Of a stretch of DNA of 64,000 nt, positions 16,353 through 24,652 are shown piece by piece (the first letter of the stretch is position 1; each line of letters begins with the position of its first letter). The position numbers and the translations under genes were made by a program. Location of the stretch: assembly GCF_900129325.1 (NCBI RefSeq), contig NZ_FQUP01000004.1:62001-126000 (forward strand), in the 5' to 3' direction. The notes beneath the pieces are model-generated. The model did no database searches and was not told the DNA's origin. It saw only the letters and a program-made list of their open reading frames with translations. Source of the DNA: Kaistia soli DSM 19436 (GTDB lineage Bacteria; Pseudomonadota; Alphaproteobacteria; Rhizobiales; Kaistiaceae).

Positions 16353-17258
16353 GTGGCCGCGTCAGCTCTCCTATTTGTCGGTGACGTGAGCCTCGATCTG
16401 ACGATGGCCGTTTCACACGTGCCGCAGCCGGACGAGAAGGTCCATGCCGACCGCACTGTCGAAGGGCCCGGAGGCGTGGTCGCCAATGCGGCCGCGGCGG
16501 CCGCTGCCAGCGGCTCGGCCGTCAGGCTCTGCGTCAGGCTGGGCAACGACACCGCGTCCGAGGTGCTGCTTGCCGGCCTTCGAGCGGCCGGCCTGGCGGT
16601 CGAGGTGGAGCACGGCGACAGCTCGGTCTACCGCGTTGTCGTGCTGATCGAGCCGCATGGCGAAAAGCGGCTGATGCTCGATCCCAACCCGACCTTGTTC
16701 CCGACGCTCGAGGCGATCGAGCGGGTGTCGCTGGACGACGTTGCCCATGTGCACACCGCGCTTTACGGGCCGGCCGCGCCGCGGCTGGTCCAGCGTTGCC
16801 GCGAAGCCGGCGTGCCATGGTCGCTCGACCTCGAGCCCGCAACCTTTAAGGACGGTTTCGACACGATCGCCCATCTGGTCGCGGGCGCGAGCGTCGTCTT
16901 CGTCAATGCCCTTTCGGCGCGCGCAATCGGCGACGGCTTTGAGCAGATCCTGCTGCGGACCGGCGCGAAAAGCGTCGTCCACACGATGGGCGCTGAGGGC
17001 GCGCGCTACGCTTCGGCGGCCGCCATCTTCACCGTCGCGCCACCATCGGGCCTCGCCGTCATCGACACCACCGGCGCTGGTGATTGCCTTGCCGGCTGGT
17101 TCGTTGCCGGGCTGGCAGCCGGCCTGCCGCCGCAGGAGAACCTGCGCCGCGCCGTCGTCGCCGCCAGTCTCTCCTGCGGTCGGCTCGGCGGCCAGATGTC
17201 ATTTCCCGACCGCACCGCGGTCCTGTCCCAGCTTCAGATCGTCGAAGGCGTTTCATGA
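16353..17258 (+). CDS. PfkB-family carbohydrate kinase
   Basis: A predicted cytoplasmic ATP-dependent sugar or nucleoside kinase of about 301 residues. The ribokinase-fold motifs are GPGGVVANAAAAAAASGSAV near the N-terminus and IDTTGAGDCLAGWFVAGLAA with the catalytic Asp near the C-terminus. It starts at GTG 16353 (VAASALLFVGDVSLDL) after a GGAAA site; a TTG at 16320 in the same frame cannot be excluded. It overlaps the following BtpA gene by four bases (ATGA). The pairing with BtpA recurs with a different PfkB at 28480-29411, which suggests that the kinase phosphorylates a sugar released or modified by the BtpA protein. Confidence 0.88.
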   Translation: MAASALLFVGDVSLDLTMAVSHVPQPDEKVHADRTVEGPGGVVANAAAAAAASGSAVRLCVRLGNDTASEVLLAGLRAAGLAVEVEHGDSSVYRVVVLIEPHGEKRLMLDPNPTLFPTLEAIERVSLDDVAHVHTALYGPAAPRLVQRCREAGVPWSLDLEPATFKDGFDTIAHLVAGASVVFVNALSARAIGDGFEQILLRTGAKSVVHTMGAEGARYASAAAIFTVAPPSGLAVIDTTGAGDCLAGWFVAGLAAGLPPQENLRRAVVAASLSCGRLGGQMSFPDRTAVLSQLQIVEGVS

Positions 17259-18097
17259 CCGCTCCACAGGTTCTTCCGCAAAAGCCCGATGCGCTGAAGG
17301 CGCTGTTTCCGGTCTCGAAGCCGGTCATCGGTGTCGTCCACCTCAAGCCTTTGCCGGGTGCGCCGCGCTATGACGGCCAGCCCGTGCGTGAGGTCTATGC
17401 AGCTGCCGCGGCGGACGCCAGGACGCTGGCGGCAGGGGGCGTCGACGGCATCATCATCGAGAACGCCAGCGACATGCCGTTCTCGCGCCCCGATCAGATC
17501 GGTCACGAAACCGTCGCCGGGCTGACTGCGGCCTGCCTTGCGGTGCGCGAGGTCGTCGACACGCCGATCGGCATCACCTGTGTGGCCAATGGCGCGCTCG
17601 CTGCCTTGGCAGTAGCCAAGGCGGTCGGCGCTGGATGGGTGCGCGTCAATCAGTGGGTCAACGCCTATGTCGCCAATGAGGGGTTCCTCAACGGCCCGGC
17701 CCCCGAGGCGATGCGCTATCGCTCCCATATTCACGCCAGGGACGTCGCCATCTTTGCCGATGTGCATGTGAAGTTCGGCGCGCATGCGATCACAGCCGAC
17801 CGCTCGATCGCCGAACAGGCGACGGATGCCGAGTGGTTTGATGCCGATGTCCTGATAGCGACCGGCACGCGCACGGGATCGCCGACCGAGCCACGCGAAG
17901 TCGACGAGGTCCGGTCCGGAACCAACCTGCCGGTGATCGTCGGCTCTGGTCTGTCGCCCGAGCAGGTTCCGGCGCTGTTCCGATCGGCCGATGGCGCGAT
18001 CATCGGGCAGTGGCTGAAGGTTGACGGGAAATGGTGGAATCCGGTCGATCCGCGCCGCGTCGAGCGGCTGATGGAAGCTGTGGCGAAGGTCCGTTGA
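17255..18097 (+). CDS. BtpA/SgcQ-family TIM-barrel protein (copy 1)
   Basis: A 280-residue member of the BtpA family (Pfam PF03437). The family is named for a cyanobacterial photosystem I factor, but its broad distribution, including E. coli SgcQ, points to an uncharacterised TIM-barrel enzyme. Conserved blocks: VIGVVHLKPLPGAPRYDGQP, GGVDGIIIENASDMPFSRPD, VRVNQWVNAYVANEGFLNGP and IFADVHVKFGAHAITADRSI, with LPVIVGSGLSPEQV as a phosphate-site-like loop. ATG 17255 overlaps the kinase stop. About half the residues match the second copy at 29411-30256 by eye. Its position between a PfkB kinase and a CUT2 importer suggests catabolism of a glycoside or nucleoside; the reaction is unknown. Confidence 0.88.
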   Translation: MTAPQVLPQKPDALKALFPVSKPVIGVVHLKPLPGAPRYDGQPVREVYAAAAADARTLAAGGVDGIIIENASDMPFSRPDQIGHETVAGLTAACLAVREVVDTPIGITCVANGALAALAVAKAVGAGWVRVNQWVNAYVANEGFLNGPAPEAMRYRSHIHARDVAIFADVHVKFGAHAITADRSIAEQATDAEWFDADVLIATGTRTGSPTEPREVDEVRSGTNLPVIVGSGLSPEQVPALFRSADGAIIGQWLKVDGKWWNPVDPRRVERLMEAVAKVR

Positions 18098-18140
18098 GAC
18101 CGGTCCTGTCGGCCGAGACCAGGGAAAGGGACGCGTCCGG

Positions 18141-18284
18141 ATGAGCACTAAGGCCTTCTCGGTCGGCGCAGCACGGAAGCGTGCCGCAACCCGGCCCGCG
18201 GATTTCGAACCTCGGAATGCAACGCGGGTCGCCAGAGAACTTGATCTCGATGACCGCAATGCCCAGGACGGACGGGAGCGCTGA
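18141..18284 (+). CDS. Possible 47-residue small protein
   Basis: ATG 18141 (MSTKAFSVGAARKRAATRPA) to TGA 18284, with an AGGGAAAGGG stretch ten bases upstream. It fills the gap between BtpA and the ATPase gene. It is basic then acidic, has no recognisable family, and its end places the next gene's TTG start within six bases, so it could be a leader peptide coupling translation. The coding potential is weak. Confidence 0.3.
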   Translation: MSTKAFSVGAARKRAATRPADFEPRNATRVARELDLDDRNAQDGRER

Positions 18285-18289
18285 TCGCC

Positions 18290-19060
18290 TTGACCGAACC
18301 TTTCCTCCTTGCCAAGGGCATCACCAAGCGCTTCGGCGCGCTGACTGCCCTGTCCAATGTCGATCTGGAGATAAGGCGCGGTGAGGTGCTCGCGCTGCTC
18401 GGTGACAACGGCGCCGGGAAATCGACTTTCATCAAGGTACTTGCCGGCGCGCATGCACCGAGCGATGGCCAGCTTCTCGTTGAAGGTCACCCGGTCTCGT
18501 TCAATTCACCGAAGGATGCGGCCGCCGCCGGAATCGCGACCATTTTCCAAGAACTGGCGCTGTCCGAGAACCTGTCGATCGCGGAGAACGTATTCCTTGG
18601 CCGCGAGATGAAGCGCTCGGTGTTCGGCGTTCCCTTTCTGAAACGCGCCGAGATGAAGAAGCGCGTCGGTGATCTGCTGGTCGAACTCGACGCTCATATC
18701 TCCGATCCGTCCGCCGCCGTCGGCAGCCTTTCGGGCGGCCAGCGCCAGGCGGTCGCCATCTGCCGGGCGCTCAACCTGAATGCCAAGATGGTGATCATGG
18801 ACGAGCCGACGGCAGCGCTTGCGGTCGCTGAAACCCGCAAGGTGCTCGAACTCACCCGCCGACTCGCCACCCGAGGCTGCGCGGTCGTGCTGATCAGCCA
18901 CAACATCTCCGATGTCTTCGAGGTCGCCGACCGCATGGTTGTGTTCCGGCGCGGTCGCAAGGTCGCCGAGCGATTGCGCGACCAGACCACGCCCGAGGAG
19001 ATCGTCGCCTTCATCACGGGTGCCCATGCGGATGTCCGGGCGCTCGAGAAAACCAGATAA
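18290..19060 (+). CDS. CUT2 ABC transporter ATP-binding protein, single ABC domain (FrcA-like)
   Basis: A 256-residue ATPase with one nucleotide-binding domain: Walker A GDNGAGKST, Q-loop IFQELALSENLSIAENVFL, signature LSGGQRQAVAICRALN, Walker B MVIMDEPTAALAVAET and switch His in LISHNISDVF. It is half the length of RbsA-type tandem ATPases and resembles the fructose importer subunit FrcA, so a homodimer would serve the permease pair. The start appears to be TTG 18290 with GGGAG about 11 bases upstream, which should give modest translation. It is in the operon with the binding protein at 19085. Confidence 0.92.
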   Translation: MTEPFLLAKGITKRFGALTALSNVDLEIRRGEVLALLGDNGAGKSTFIKVLAGAHAPSDGQLLVEGHPVSFNSPKDAAAAGIATIFQELALSENLSIAENVFLGREMKRSVFGVPFLKRAEMKKRVGDLLVELDAHISDPSAAVGSLSGGQRQAVAICRALNLNAKMVIMDEPTAALAVAETRKVLELTRRLATRGCAVVLISHNISDVFEVADRMVVFRRGRKVAERLRDQTTPEEIVAFITGAHADVRALEKTR

Positions 19061-19084
19061 CGACATCCAGAAAAGGGAAATCAC

Positions 19085-20071
19085 ATGAAGGACATGGTCA
19101 GGATATTCGCTACGGCCGCGGCGATCGCCACGATCGGCGTGGGCGCGGCCTTTGCGCAGGAAAAGCCGAAGGTGGCGTTCGTGCCGCAGATCGTCGGCAT
19201 CCCCTATTTCAACGCCATGGAGGCCGGCGGCAAGAAGGCTGCGGCGGACCTCGGCGTCGACTTCATCTATTCCGGCCCTGTGGACGGCAACCCTGTCGAC
19301 CAGTTGCAGATCGTTCAGAACCTGATCGACCAGGGCGTCAACGCGCTCGCCGTCAGTGTCCTCGATGCTTCGGCCATCGCGCCGGTCGCGGAGGCCGCAA
19401 AGGCCAAGGGCGTCAAGCTCTTTACCAGTGACAGCGACGCGCCCGACAGCGGCCGCCTCGTCTATGTCGCGCAGGCGACAGACGAAGGCCTCGGCGACGC
19501 AATCATCGACGAACTGGTCAAGCGGGTCGGCGAGGATGCCAAGATCGGTATCGTCTCCGGCGAGGCGACCGCCTCGAACCTCAATGCCTGGATCGGCTTC
19601 ATGCAGAAGCGGGCGGCAGCAAGATATCCGAAGCTCAAGCTGCTCGAGCCGCAATATGCCGGCAGCACCGCGCAGCGCGCGGCGCAGGTCAGCTCTGACC
19701 TGATGGCTGCCAATCCGGACCTGAAGGGCCTCATCGCCGTCGCGTCGAGCACCTGCCCGGGCGTCGCGCAGGCGATCGAAACCGCCGGCAAGATCGGCCA
19801 GATCACCGCTACCGGCTATTGCAGCCCGAATACGGCGCGCGCCTATCTGAAGAGCGGTGCGTTCGGCTTCACCGTGCTGTGGGATCCTAGCCAGCTCGGT
19901 TATCTGACCGTGTGGGCCGGCAAGCAGCTGATCGACGGCAAGGCTTTCGAGGCAAGCAACACCATTCCCGGCATGACCAGCCCGGCGACCTACGACGCCG
20001 CGACCGGCATTCTGCTGCTTGGGCCGCCGGCGATCTTCACGGCCGAGAACGTCGACAAATACGACTTCTGA
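19085..20071 (+). CDS. CUT2 sugar-binding protein (RhaS/LsrB-like)
   Basis: A periplasmic receptor of 328 residues. It starts MKDMVRIFATAAAIATIGVG with cleavage after AFA (about residue 24). Motifs: KVAFVPQIVGIPYFNAMEAG, VDQLQIVQNLIDQGVNALAV, GVKLFTSDSDAPDSGRLVYV and AQATDEGLGDAIIDELVKRV, which resemble rhamnose (RhaS) and autoinducer-2 (LsrB) receptors more than ribose RbsB. AAAAGGGAAATCAC precedes the ATG. Downstream are two permease genes. The ligand is undetermined. Confidence 0.93.
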   Translation: MKDMVRIFATAAAIATIGVGAAFAQEKPKVAFVPQIVGIPYFNAMEAGGKKAAADLGVDFIYSGPVDGNPVDQLQIVQNLIDQGVNALAVSVLDASAIAPVAEAAKAKGVKLFTSDSDAPDSGRLVYVAQATDEGLGDAIIDELVKRVGEDAKIGIVSGEATASNLNAWIGFMQKRAAARYPKLKLLEPQYAGSTAQRAAQVSSDLMAANPDLKGLIAVASSTCPGVAQAIETAGKIGQITATGYCSPNTARAYLKSGAFGFTVLWDPSQLGYLTVWAGKQLIDGKAFEASNTIPGMTSPATYDAATGILLLGPPAIFTAENVDKYDF

Positions 20072-20090
20072 GCGGACACGGCGCCCGACC

Positions 20091-21065
20091 ATGATCAACG
20101 TCCTGCCCCGCGGCGCCGTGGTTGAGAAACGCGAGCTGCTTCTGCTCGCGGCGTGTGTGCTGGCGATCGCGCTGTTCGCGATCGCCTCTCCCTTCTTCGC
20201 AACCGCGGACAACGCGGTCACGATCCTGCGCAACAGCGTCGAACTGCTGCTGATCAGTCTCGGCATGTCGTTGCTGCTCGCTATGGGCGGCGTCGACGTG
20301 TCGATCGGCACTGTGATGGGTCTCGCCGCCTTCGTCATCGGCAGGCTCCTTACCGCCGCCGTCGATCCGTCGCTGGCCGCCCTTGCCGGCATTCTGGCCG
20401 GTACCGCGCTCGGCATGGTGACCGGCGCCGTCGTCGTGTTCGGCCGAATCCCGGCCATTGTCGCCACGCTCGGCCTGCTCGGGGTCTACAAGGCGGCGAT
20501 CTATCTGGCGCTTGGCGGTGCCTGGCTTTCTGGCCTGCCGCCGACATTGACCGAGATGCTGCAGGTTCGGATCGTCGGCGTGCCGATTGCGGTCATCGTC
20601 ATCGCGCTCTCCTATGGCGTGATCTGGCTGGCGATGCGGCGAACCCCGTTCGGGCTTCATCTGCTCGCTGTCGGCAATTCCGAGGAGAAGGCGCGCCTCC
20701 AAGGCGTCAACACCAAGCTCATCCAGTTCTCGACCTTCGTCATCAGCGGCACGTTGGCCGGCGTGGCGGCGGTGTTCTACATCGGCACCTATCGCAATGT
20801 GGAGATGACCATCGGCAGCACGCTGGCGCTCGACGCCATCGCCGCCGTGGTCCTCGGTGGCACCAGCATCCTTGGTGGCAAGTGCAGCCTCCTCGGCACC
20901 GTACTCGGCGTGCTGCTGCTGCGCATCCTTCAGAACGGCCTGTTGCTCGTCGGCGTGCCGTCATTGTGGCAGGCGGTCGTCACGGGCGCTCTTCTGATCG
21001 GCGTTCTCAGCATCGAGGGCCTTTCGGGCCGGCTGCAGCTCAAATTCGCAGGCGCCACACAATGA
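20091..21065 (+). CDS. CUT2 sugar ABC transporter permease 1
   Basis: A 324-residue RbsC-type membrane protein: ATADNAVTILRNSVELLLIS, SLLLAMGGVDVSIGTVMGLA (the GGVDVSIG motif), FGRIPAIVATLGLLGVYKAA and DAIAAVVLGGTSILGGKCSL. ATG 20091 is 20 bases after the binding-protein stop. It overlaps permease 2 by four bases (ATGA), so the two are co-translated and probably form a heterodimer, as in the Lsr and Rha systems. Confidence 0.95.
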   Translation: MINVLPRGAVVEKRELLLLAACVLAIALFAIASPFFATADNAVTILRNSVELLLISLGMSLLLAMGGVDVSIGTVMGLAAFVIGRLLTAAVDPSLAALAGILAGTALGMVTGAVVVFGRIPAIVATLGLLGVYKAAIYLALGGAWLSGLPPTLTEMLQVRIVGVPIAVIVIALSYGVIWLAMRRTPFGLHLLAVGNSEEKARLQGVNTKLIQFSTFVISGTLAGVAAVFYIGTYRNVEMTIGSTLALDAIAAVVLGGTSILGGKCSLLGTVLGVLLLRILQNGLLLVGVPSLWQAVVTGALLIGVLSIEGLSGRLQLKFAGATQ

Positions 21066-22018
21066 TCGCGCTTCGCAGAATGCGCGGCCAGAACCTCGTC
21101 CTGGCGATCCTTGCGGCATTGTGGGTGGCGACGATCATCGGACTGTCGGCGCTCAGCCCCGCGATGTTCAACGCCGGCACGCTGACCAATATCCTGCAGT
21201 TCTCCACCATCCTGTCGCTGGTGGCACTCGGCCAGACACTGGTGATCCTGTCGGGCGGCGCCGGCATCGACCTGTCGATCGGGGGAACCGTGTCGCTGTC
21301 GGCGATGCTCGCCATGCTGGCATTCAAGACGGGCATGCCGATCGCCCTGGTGCCGCCGGCCTGCATCCTGATCGGACTGCTGCTTGGCGCCATCAACGGG
21401 CTGCTCGTGACCAGGCTGCGCATCCTGCCGCTCATCGCCACGCTCGGCACGCTGTTCATCTATTCCGGCTCGGCACTGGCGCTGACAGGCGGCGCGGCGA
21501 TGTCCGGCGTGCCGGCCTGGATGCTTGCCTGGGGTCGTGGCACGATCGCATCGCTGCCGTTGCCCTTTATTACCATCGCGCTGCCCGCCTTCATCGTGGC
21601 TGGCATCGTCCTCCTGTGGACGGCCTGGGGTCGCTGGATCTACGCGATGGGCTTCAACGAGCGCTCGGCGCGGCTGGTCGGCATTCCTGTCGATCGCGTC
21701 CGCTTTCTCATCTACACGATCAGCGGCGGGCTGGGTGGTCTTGCCGGCCTGATTTCCCTGGCCTGGCTGGGCAGCGGTCGCCCCAATATCGGTCAGAACC
21801 TCGAGCTGGAATCGCTGACCGCGGCGATGCTTGGCGGCGTCGCCATTGTCGGTGGACGCGGCGGCGTCGGAGGCGTGCTCGCCGCCGTGCTGCTTCTGGT
21901 GACGCTCAAGACCGGCTTGCTGCGCCTCAACGTCAACACCGTCTGGCAGGTCGGCATCGTCGGCATACTTCTGATCGCCGTGTTGATTGCCGACCGCCTG
22001 ACGACACATCGGAGATGA
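21062..22018 (+). CDS. CUT2 sugar ABC transporter permease 2
   Basis: A 318-residue RbsC-type membrane protein starting MIALRRMRGQNLVLAILAAL. The conserved block is LVILSGGAGIDLSIGGTVSL; later LRILPLIATLGTLFIYSGSA and LTAAMLGGVAIVGGRGGVGG. The start overlaps the stop of permease 1. It ends two bases before the M20 hydrolase gene. Partner of permease 1 in the same importer. Confidence 0.95.
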   Translation: MIALRRMRGQNLVLAILAALWVATIIGLSALSPAMFNAGTLTNILQFSTILSLVALGQTLVILSGGAGIDLSIGGTVSLSAMLAMLAFKTGMPIALVPPACILIGLLLGAINGLLVTRLRILPLIATLGTLFIYSGSALALTGGAAMSGVPAWMLAWGRGTIASLPLPFITIALPAFIVAGIVLLWTAWGRWIYAMGFNERSARLVGIPVDRVRFLIYTISGGLGGLAGLISLAWLGSGRPNIGQNLELESLTAAMLGGVAIVGGRGGVGGVLAAVLLLVTLKTGLLRLNVNTVWQVGIVGILLIAVLIADRLTTHRR

Positions 22019-22020
22019 GA

Positions 22021-23337
22021 ATGGACAGCCTCGAGCAGAACATCGCCAAGCGGGTTGAGGAGCGCACCGACCGCATCGTCGAGACCTTGAGCGATCTGGT
22101 CCGTTTCCCGTCGATCGTCCTGTCAGACCCGACCAAGGCGGGTCCCGGCGAGCGCGACTGCCAGCTCTACCTCCAACAGCGCCTCGAGGCGCTCGGCTTC
22201 ACCACCGATCTGTGGGAGCCGGACGGTCCTGCGCTCTATGAAAAGTACAAGGGACGCCCCGGCGCCAACAAGGGGCGCACCTTCGTCGGACGGCCCAATC
22301 TCGGTGGCGTGCTGCGTGGCAACGGCAGCGGCCGCTCCATCATGCTGAACGGCCATATCGACGTGGTCCCGCCGAGTGCAGCTGAACACTGGAAGACCGA
22401 GCCGTTCACCCCTGTGCTTCAGGACGGCAAGCTCTATGGGCGCGGTTCCGTCGACATGAAGGGCGGCGTCACCTGCATGCTGATGGCGATCGAGGTCCTG
22501 AAGGAGCTCGGCGTACCGCTGTCCGGAGACGTGGTGTTCACGACTGTGGTCGACGAAGAGATTGGCGGCATGGGCTCGCTTGCCATGGTCGACCGCGGCT
22601 TCAAGGCCGATGCCGGCATCATGACCGAGCCGACGGCGAACCGGATCGCTCCGCTCTGCCACGGCGTCGTCTGGGGCCGGATCGTCATCGACGGCATTGG
22701 CGGCCATGCGGAACTAACGCCACGTGCCTGGTATGAGGCGGGTCCCGTCGACGCCATCCAGCTCTGCCGCCAGATGCTCGACGGGATTGATATCCTCAAC
22801 CGGCGCTGGATGACCGATCCCAGGAAGATGCACCCCCTGATGGACATGCCCAACCAGATCATGGTGACGCAGATGCAGGCCGGCGAGCATCCGGCCTCGA
22901 CCGCCGGCCGGGCCGAGATCGTGATCGACGCGCAGTACCTGCCGAGCGAGAAGGACGAGTTCGGGCTTGGCGGCCACGTCAAGCGTGAGATCGAGGAGCA
23001 CATAGCCTTCGTCTGCCAGGCCGATCCTTATCTCCGAGCACATCCGGCCCGCATCGAATGGATCCTCGACGCCGACTGCGCCGAGGTGCCAGCCGAGCAC
23101 CCGTTCGTGCAGACGATGCAGGGCGCCTGCGCGGCGACCGGCCTGTCGCCTGTGCTGGCGGGCTTCGGCCCCCATTCGGACATTGGCCTGCCGAGCGGGC
23201 TTGGCGAGACGCCGACCATCAATTTTGGCCCCGGCGATCCGACGCAAGCCCATCAGGCGAACGAGCATCTCGCCGTCAGCGATCTGGTCGAGTGCACCAA
23301 GGCGATCGCCATCGCAGTGGCCCGCTGGTGCGCGTAG
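22021..23337 (+). CDS. M20-family metallohydrolase (ArgE/DapE type)
   Basis: A 438-residue zinc-dependent amide or peptide hydrolase with no signal peptide. Metal and catalytic segments: LNGHIDVVPPSAAEH (His and catalytic Asp), GRGSVDMKGGVTCML (bridging Asp), VVDEEIGGMGSLAM (catalytic Glu pair) and DPTQAHQANEHLAVSDL (terminal His). A dimerisation lid contains GIGGHAELTPRAW. Size and motifs match acetylornithine deacetylase/succinyl-diaminopimelate desuccinylase relatives. It ends the operon two bases after the permease, so it probably removes an acyl or carbamoyl group from the imported compound; substrate unknown. Confidence 0.92.
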   Translation: MDSLEQNIAKRVEERTDRIVETLSDLVRFPSIVLSDPTKAGPGERDCQLYLQQRLEALGFTTDLWEPDGPALYEKYKGRPGANKGRTFVGRPNLGGVLRGNGSGRSIMLNGHIDVVPPSAAEHWKTEPFTPVLQDGKLYGRGSVDMKGGVTCMLMAIEVLKELGVPLSGDVVFTTVVDEEIGGMGSLAMVDRGFKADAGIMTEPTANRIAPLCHGVVWGRIVIDGIGGHAELTPRAWYEAGPVDAIQLCRQMLDGIDILNRRWMTDPRKMHPLMDMPNQIMVTQMQAGEHPASTAGRAEIVIDAQYLPSEKDEFGLGGHVKREIEEHIAFVCQADPYLRAHPARIEWILDADCAEVPAEHPFVQTMQGACAATGLSPVLAGFGPHSDIGLPSGLGETPTINFGPGDPTQAHQANEHLAVSDLVECTKAIAIAVARWCA

Positions 23338-23338
23338 A

Positions 23339-23374
23339 GCGCGCGGGCGTCCAGGCGTCTGGACCCTGCGCGCC
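23339..23374 (+). terminator. Candidate terminator after the M20 gene
   Basis: A GC-rich hairpin directly after the M20 stop: TCCAG (23350-23354) pairs with CTGGA (23359-23363) around loop GCGT, extended by GGG/CCC and GCGCG arms with small bulges. There is no T run, so termination may need Rho. Confidence 0.45.
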
Positions 23375-23381
23375 ACCGAGC

Positions 23382-23389
23382 AAGCGCTT
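23382..23389. promoter_or_regulatory. AAGCGCTT palindrome, candidate LacI-family operator
   Basis: A perfect 8-bp palindrome with the central CG typical of LacI/GalR operators, about 180 bases upstream of the LacI start. It could pair with the site at 23538 for looping. Inferred from symmetry only. Confidence 0.35.
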
Positions 23390-23537
23390 AACAAAGTTCA
23401 TCTCTTATGCTGCGCGCATCAGATTTGGACAGACGCTGCTTTATTCTTCAGCATACATCGTTCGAACGGAATAATTCTCGCAGAATCTTTGATAAACCGC
23501 TTGTCTCGGTTCAAAACGCTGCTAGCGTGAAGCGTCT

Positions 23538-23552
23538 TGTAAACCGGTTACG
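23538..23552. promoter_or_regulatory. LacI-type operator just upstream of the lacI-like gene
   Basis: GTAA-ACCGG-TTAC (23539-23551) with core AACCGGTT (23542-23549) resembles the LacI/GalR consensus TGTAAACCGGTTTACA. It ends 15 bases before ATG 23567, a position suited to autorepression of the whole regulator-transporter operon. Confidence 0.6.
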
Positions 23553-23566
23553 TGGGATTGGTTTCC

Positions 23567-24652
23567 ATGAGCGCGAAGGTATCCCGATTGTCCGATGTCG
23601 CCCGCACCGCAGAGGTGTCGGTTGCCACGGTTTCGCGCTTTCTCAACAACCGTCTGCAGCTTCCGGAGGAGACGGCGGCGCGGATCCGGCGCGCCGTCGC
23701 CGAACACGAATACACGCCCAATCCGCATGCGAGAAATCTGTCTCTCGGCCGCTCCGAGACGATCGCGCTGGTCGTTCCGGACATAGCAAACCCCTATTTC
23801 GCCAGGCTAGCAGCGGCGGTGGAGCGCGAGGCCGGCCAGCAGGGCTATGCATTGACGCTGTGCGCCTCGCTCAACACGCTGCAGCGCGAGCGCGAATACA
23901 TTGCGCGACTCAGCGGCAGCGCGGTCGATGGCATCATCTTCGTCAGCAACCACGCCGACGACGGCACGTTGCGCGATCCCATCAATGCGAGCAGCCGCCG
24001 GGTCGTCATTCTCGACGAGGATGTGGGCGGCGTCGTTGGCCCGCGCGTCTTCAGCGACAATGAGTTGGGCGGCTATTTGGCTGGCCGCCATCTGATCGAG
24101 ATGGGGCACCGGTCGATTGCTTTCTTCGGCGGCCCGCAGGCGATGCGCAGTACCGAGGCGCGTCTGGCCGGAATCCGCCGGGCCATCGCCGAATCCAACC
24201 AGCATGTCGTCATTCGCGATGAGTTTTTCGGGGCTTATTCGCCTGAGCACGGCCGCGCCTGCGCCTCGCGATTTCTGTCGTCCGGCAGCGAGGCGACGGC
24301 CCTTCTCGTATCCAGCGATGAGATCATGATCGGCGCGCTGGAGATCTTCCGCCGCGAAGGCATCCGCTTGCCGAGCCAGCTGTCGGTGATCGGCTTCGAT
24401 GACATCGCGCCATTCGTCCTGTTCGACCCGCCGCTGACCTCGATCCGGCAGCCGGTGGAGATGATGGGGCGCCGCGCCGTCGACCTGCTGATCCGTAGCC
24501 TCAGGGGCGAGGATCTCGACAGAGTGATCGAATATCTGCCCGTCGAGCTGATCCTGCGCGGATCAGTTTCTCATCCGCGGGCAGGCAAAAGACTGCCACC
24601 AAGCGCAGATAACCAGAAAGAGGGGAATGAACATGATGAAATCGACGCTTAA
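23567..24652 (+). CDS. LacI-family transcriptional regulator
   Basis: A 361-residue repressor. The N-terminal helix-turn-helix reads SRLSDVARTAEVSVATVSRF, followed by the hinge TPNPHARNLSLGRSETIALV, then a Peripla_BP_3 domain (VPDIANPYFARLAAAVEREA, LSVIGFDDIAPFVLFDPPLT). The ATG at 23567 has only a weak ribosome site; GTG 23552 is an alternative. It is unusual in being the first gene of the operon: its last codons overlap the start of the binding-protein gene, so repressor and receptor are co-translated. Likely autoregulated through 23538-23552, with a sugar or nucleoside as inducer. Confidence 0.93.
   Translation: MSAKVSRLSDVARTAEVSVATVSRFLNNRLQLPEETAARIRRAVAEHEYTPNPHARNLSLGRSETIALVVPDIANPYFARLAAAVEREAGQQGYALTLCASLNTLQREREYIARLSGSAVDGIIFVSNHADDGTLRDPINASSRRVVILDEDVGGVVGPRVFSDNELGGYLAGRHLIEMGHRSIAFFGGPQAMRSTEARLAGIRRAIAESNQHVVIRDEFFGAYSPEHGRACASRFLSSGSEATALLVSSDEIMIGALEIFRREGIRLPSQLSVIGFDDIAPFVLFDPPLTSIRQPVEMMGRRAVDLLIRSLRGEDLDRVIEYLPVELILRGSVSHPRAGKRLPPSADNQKEGNEHDEIDA

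Noticed and set aside
17255-18097. Naming the BtpA proteins as photosystem I assembly factors
   Set aside because: That role comes from cyanobacteria; the sugar-operon context and lack of any photosynthesis gene make it misleading.
18506-20467. 653-codon minus-strand frame under the ATPase and binding-protein genes
   Set aside because: Antisense shadow of 18290-20467; spans gene boundaries of the real operon and shows no family motif.
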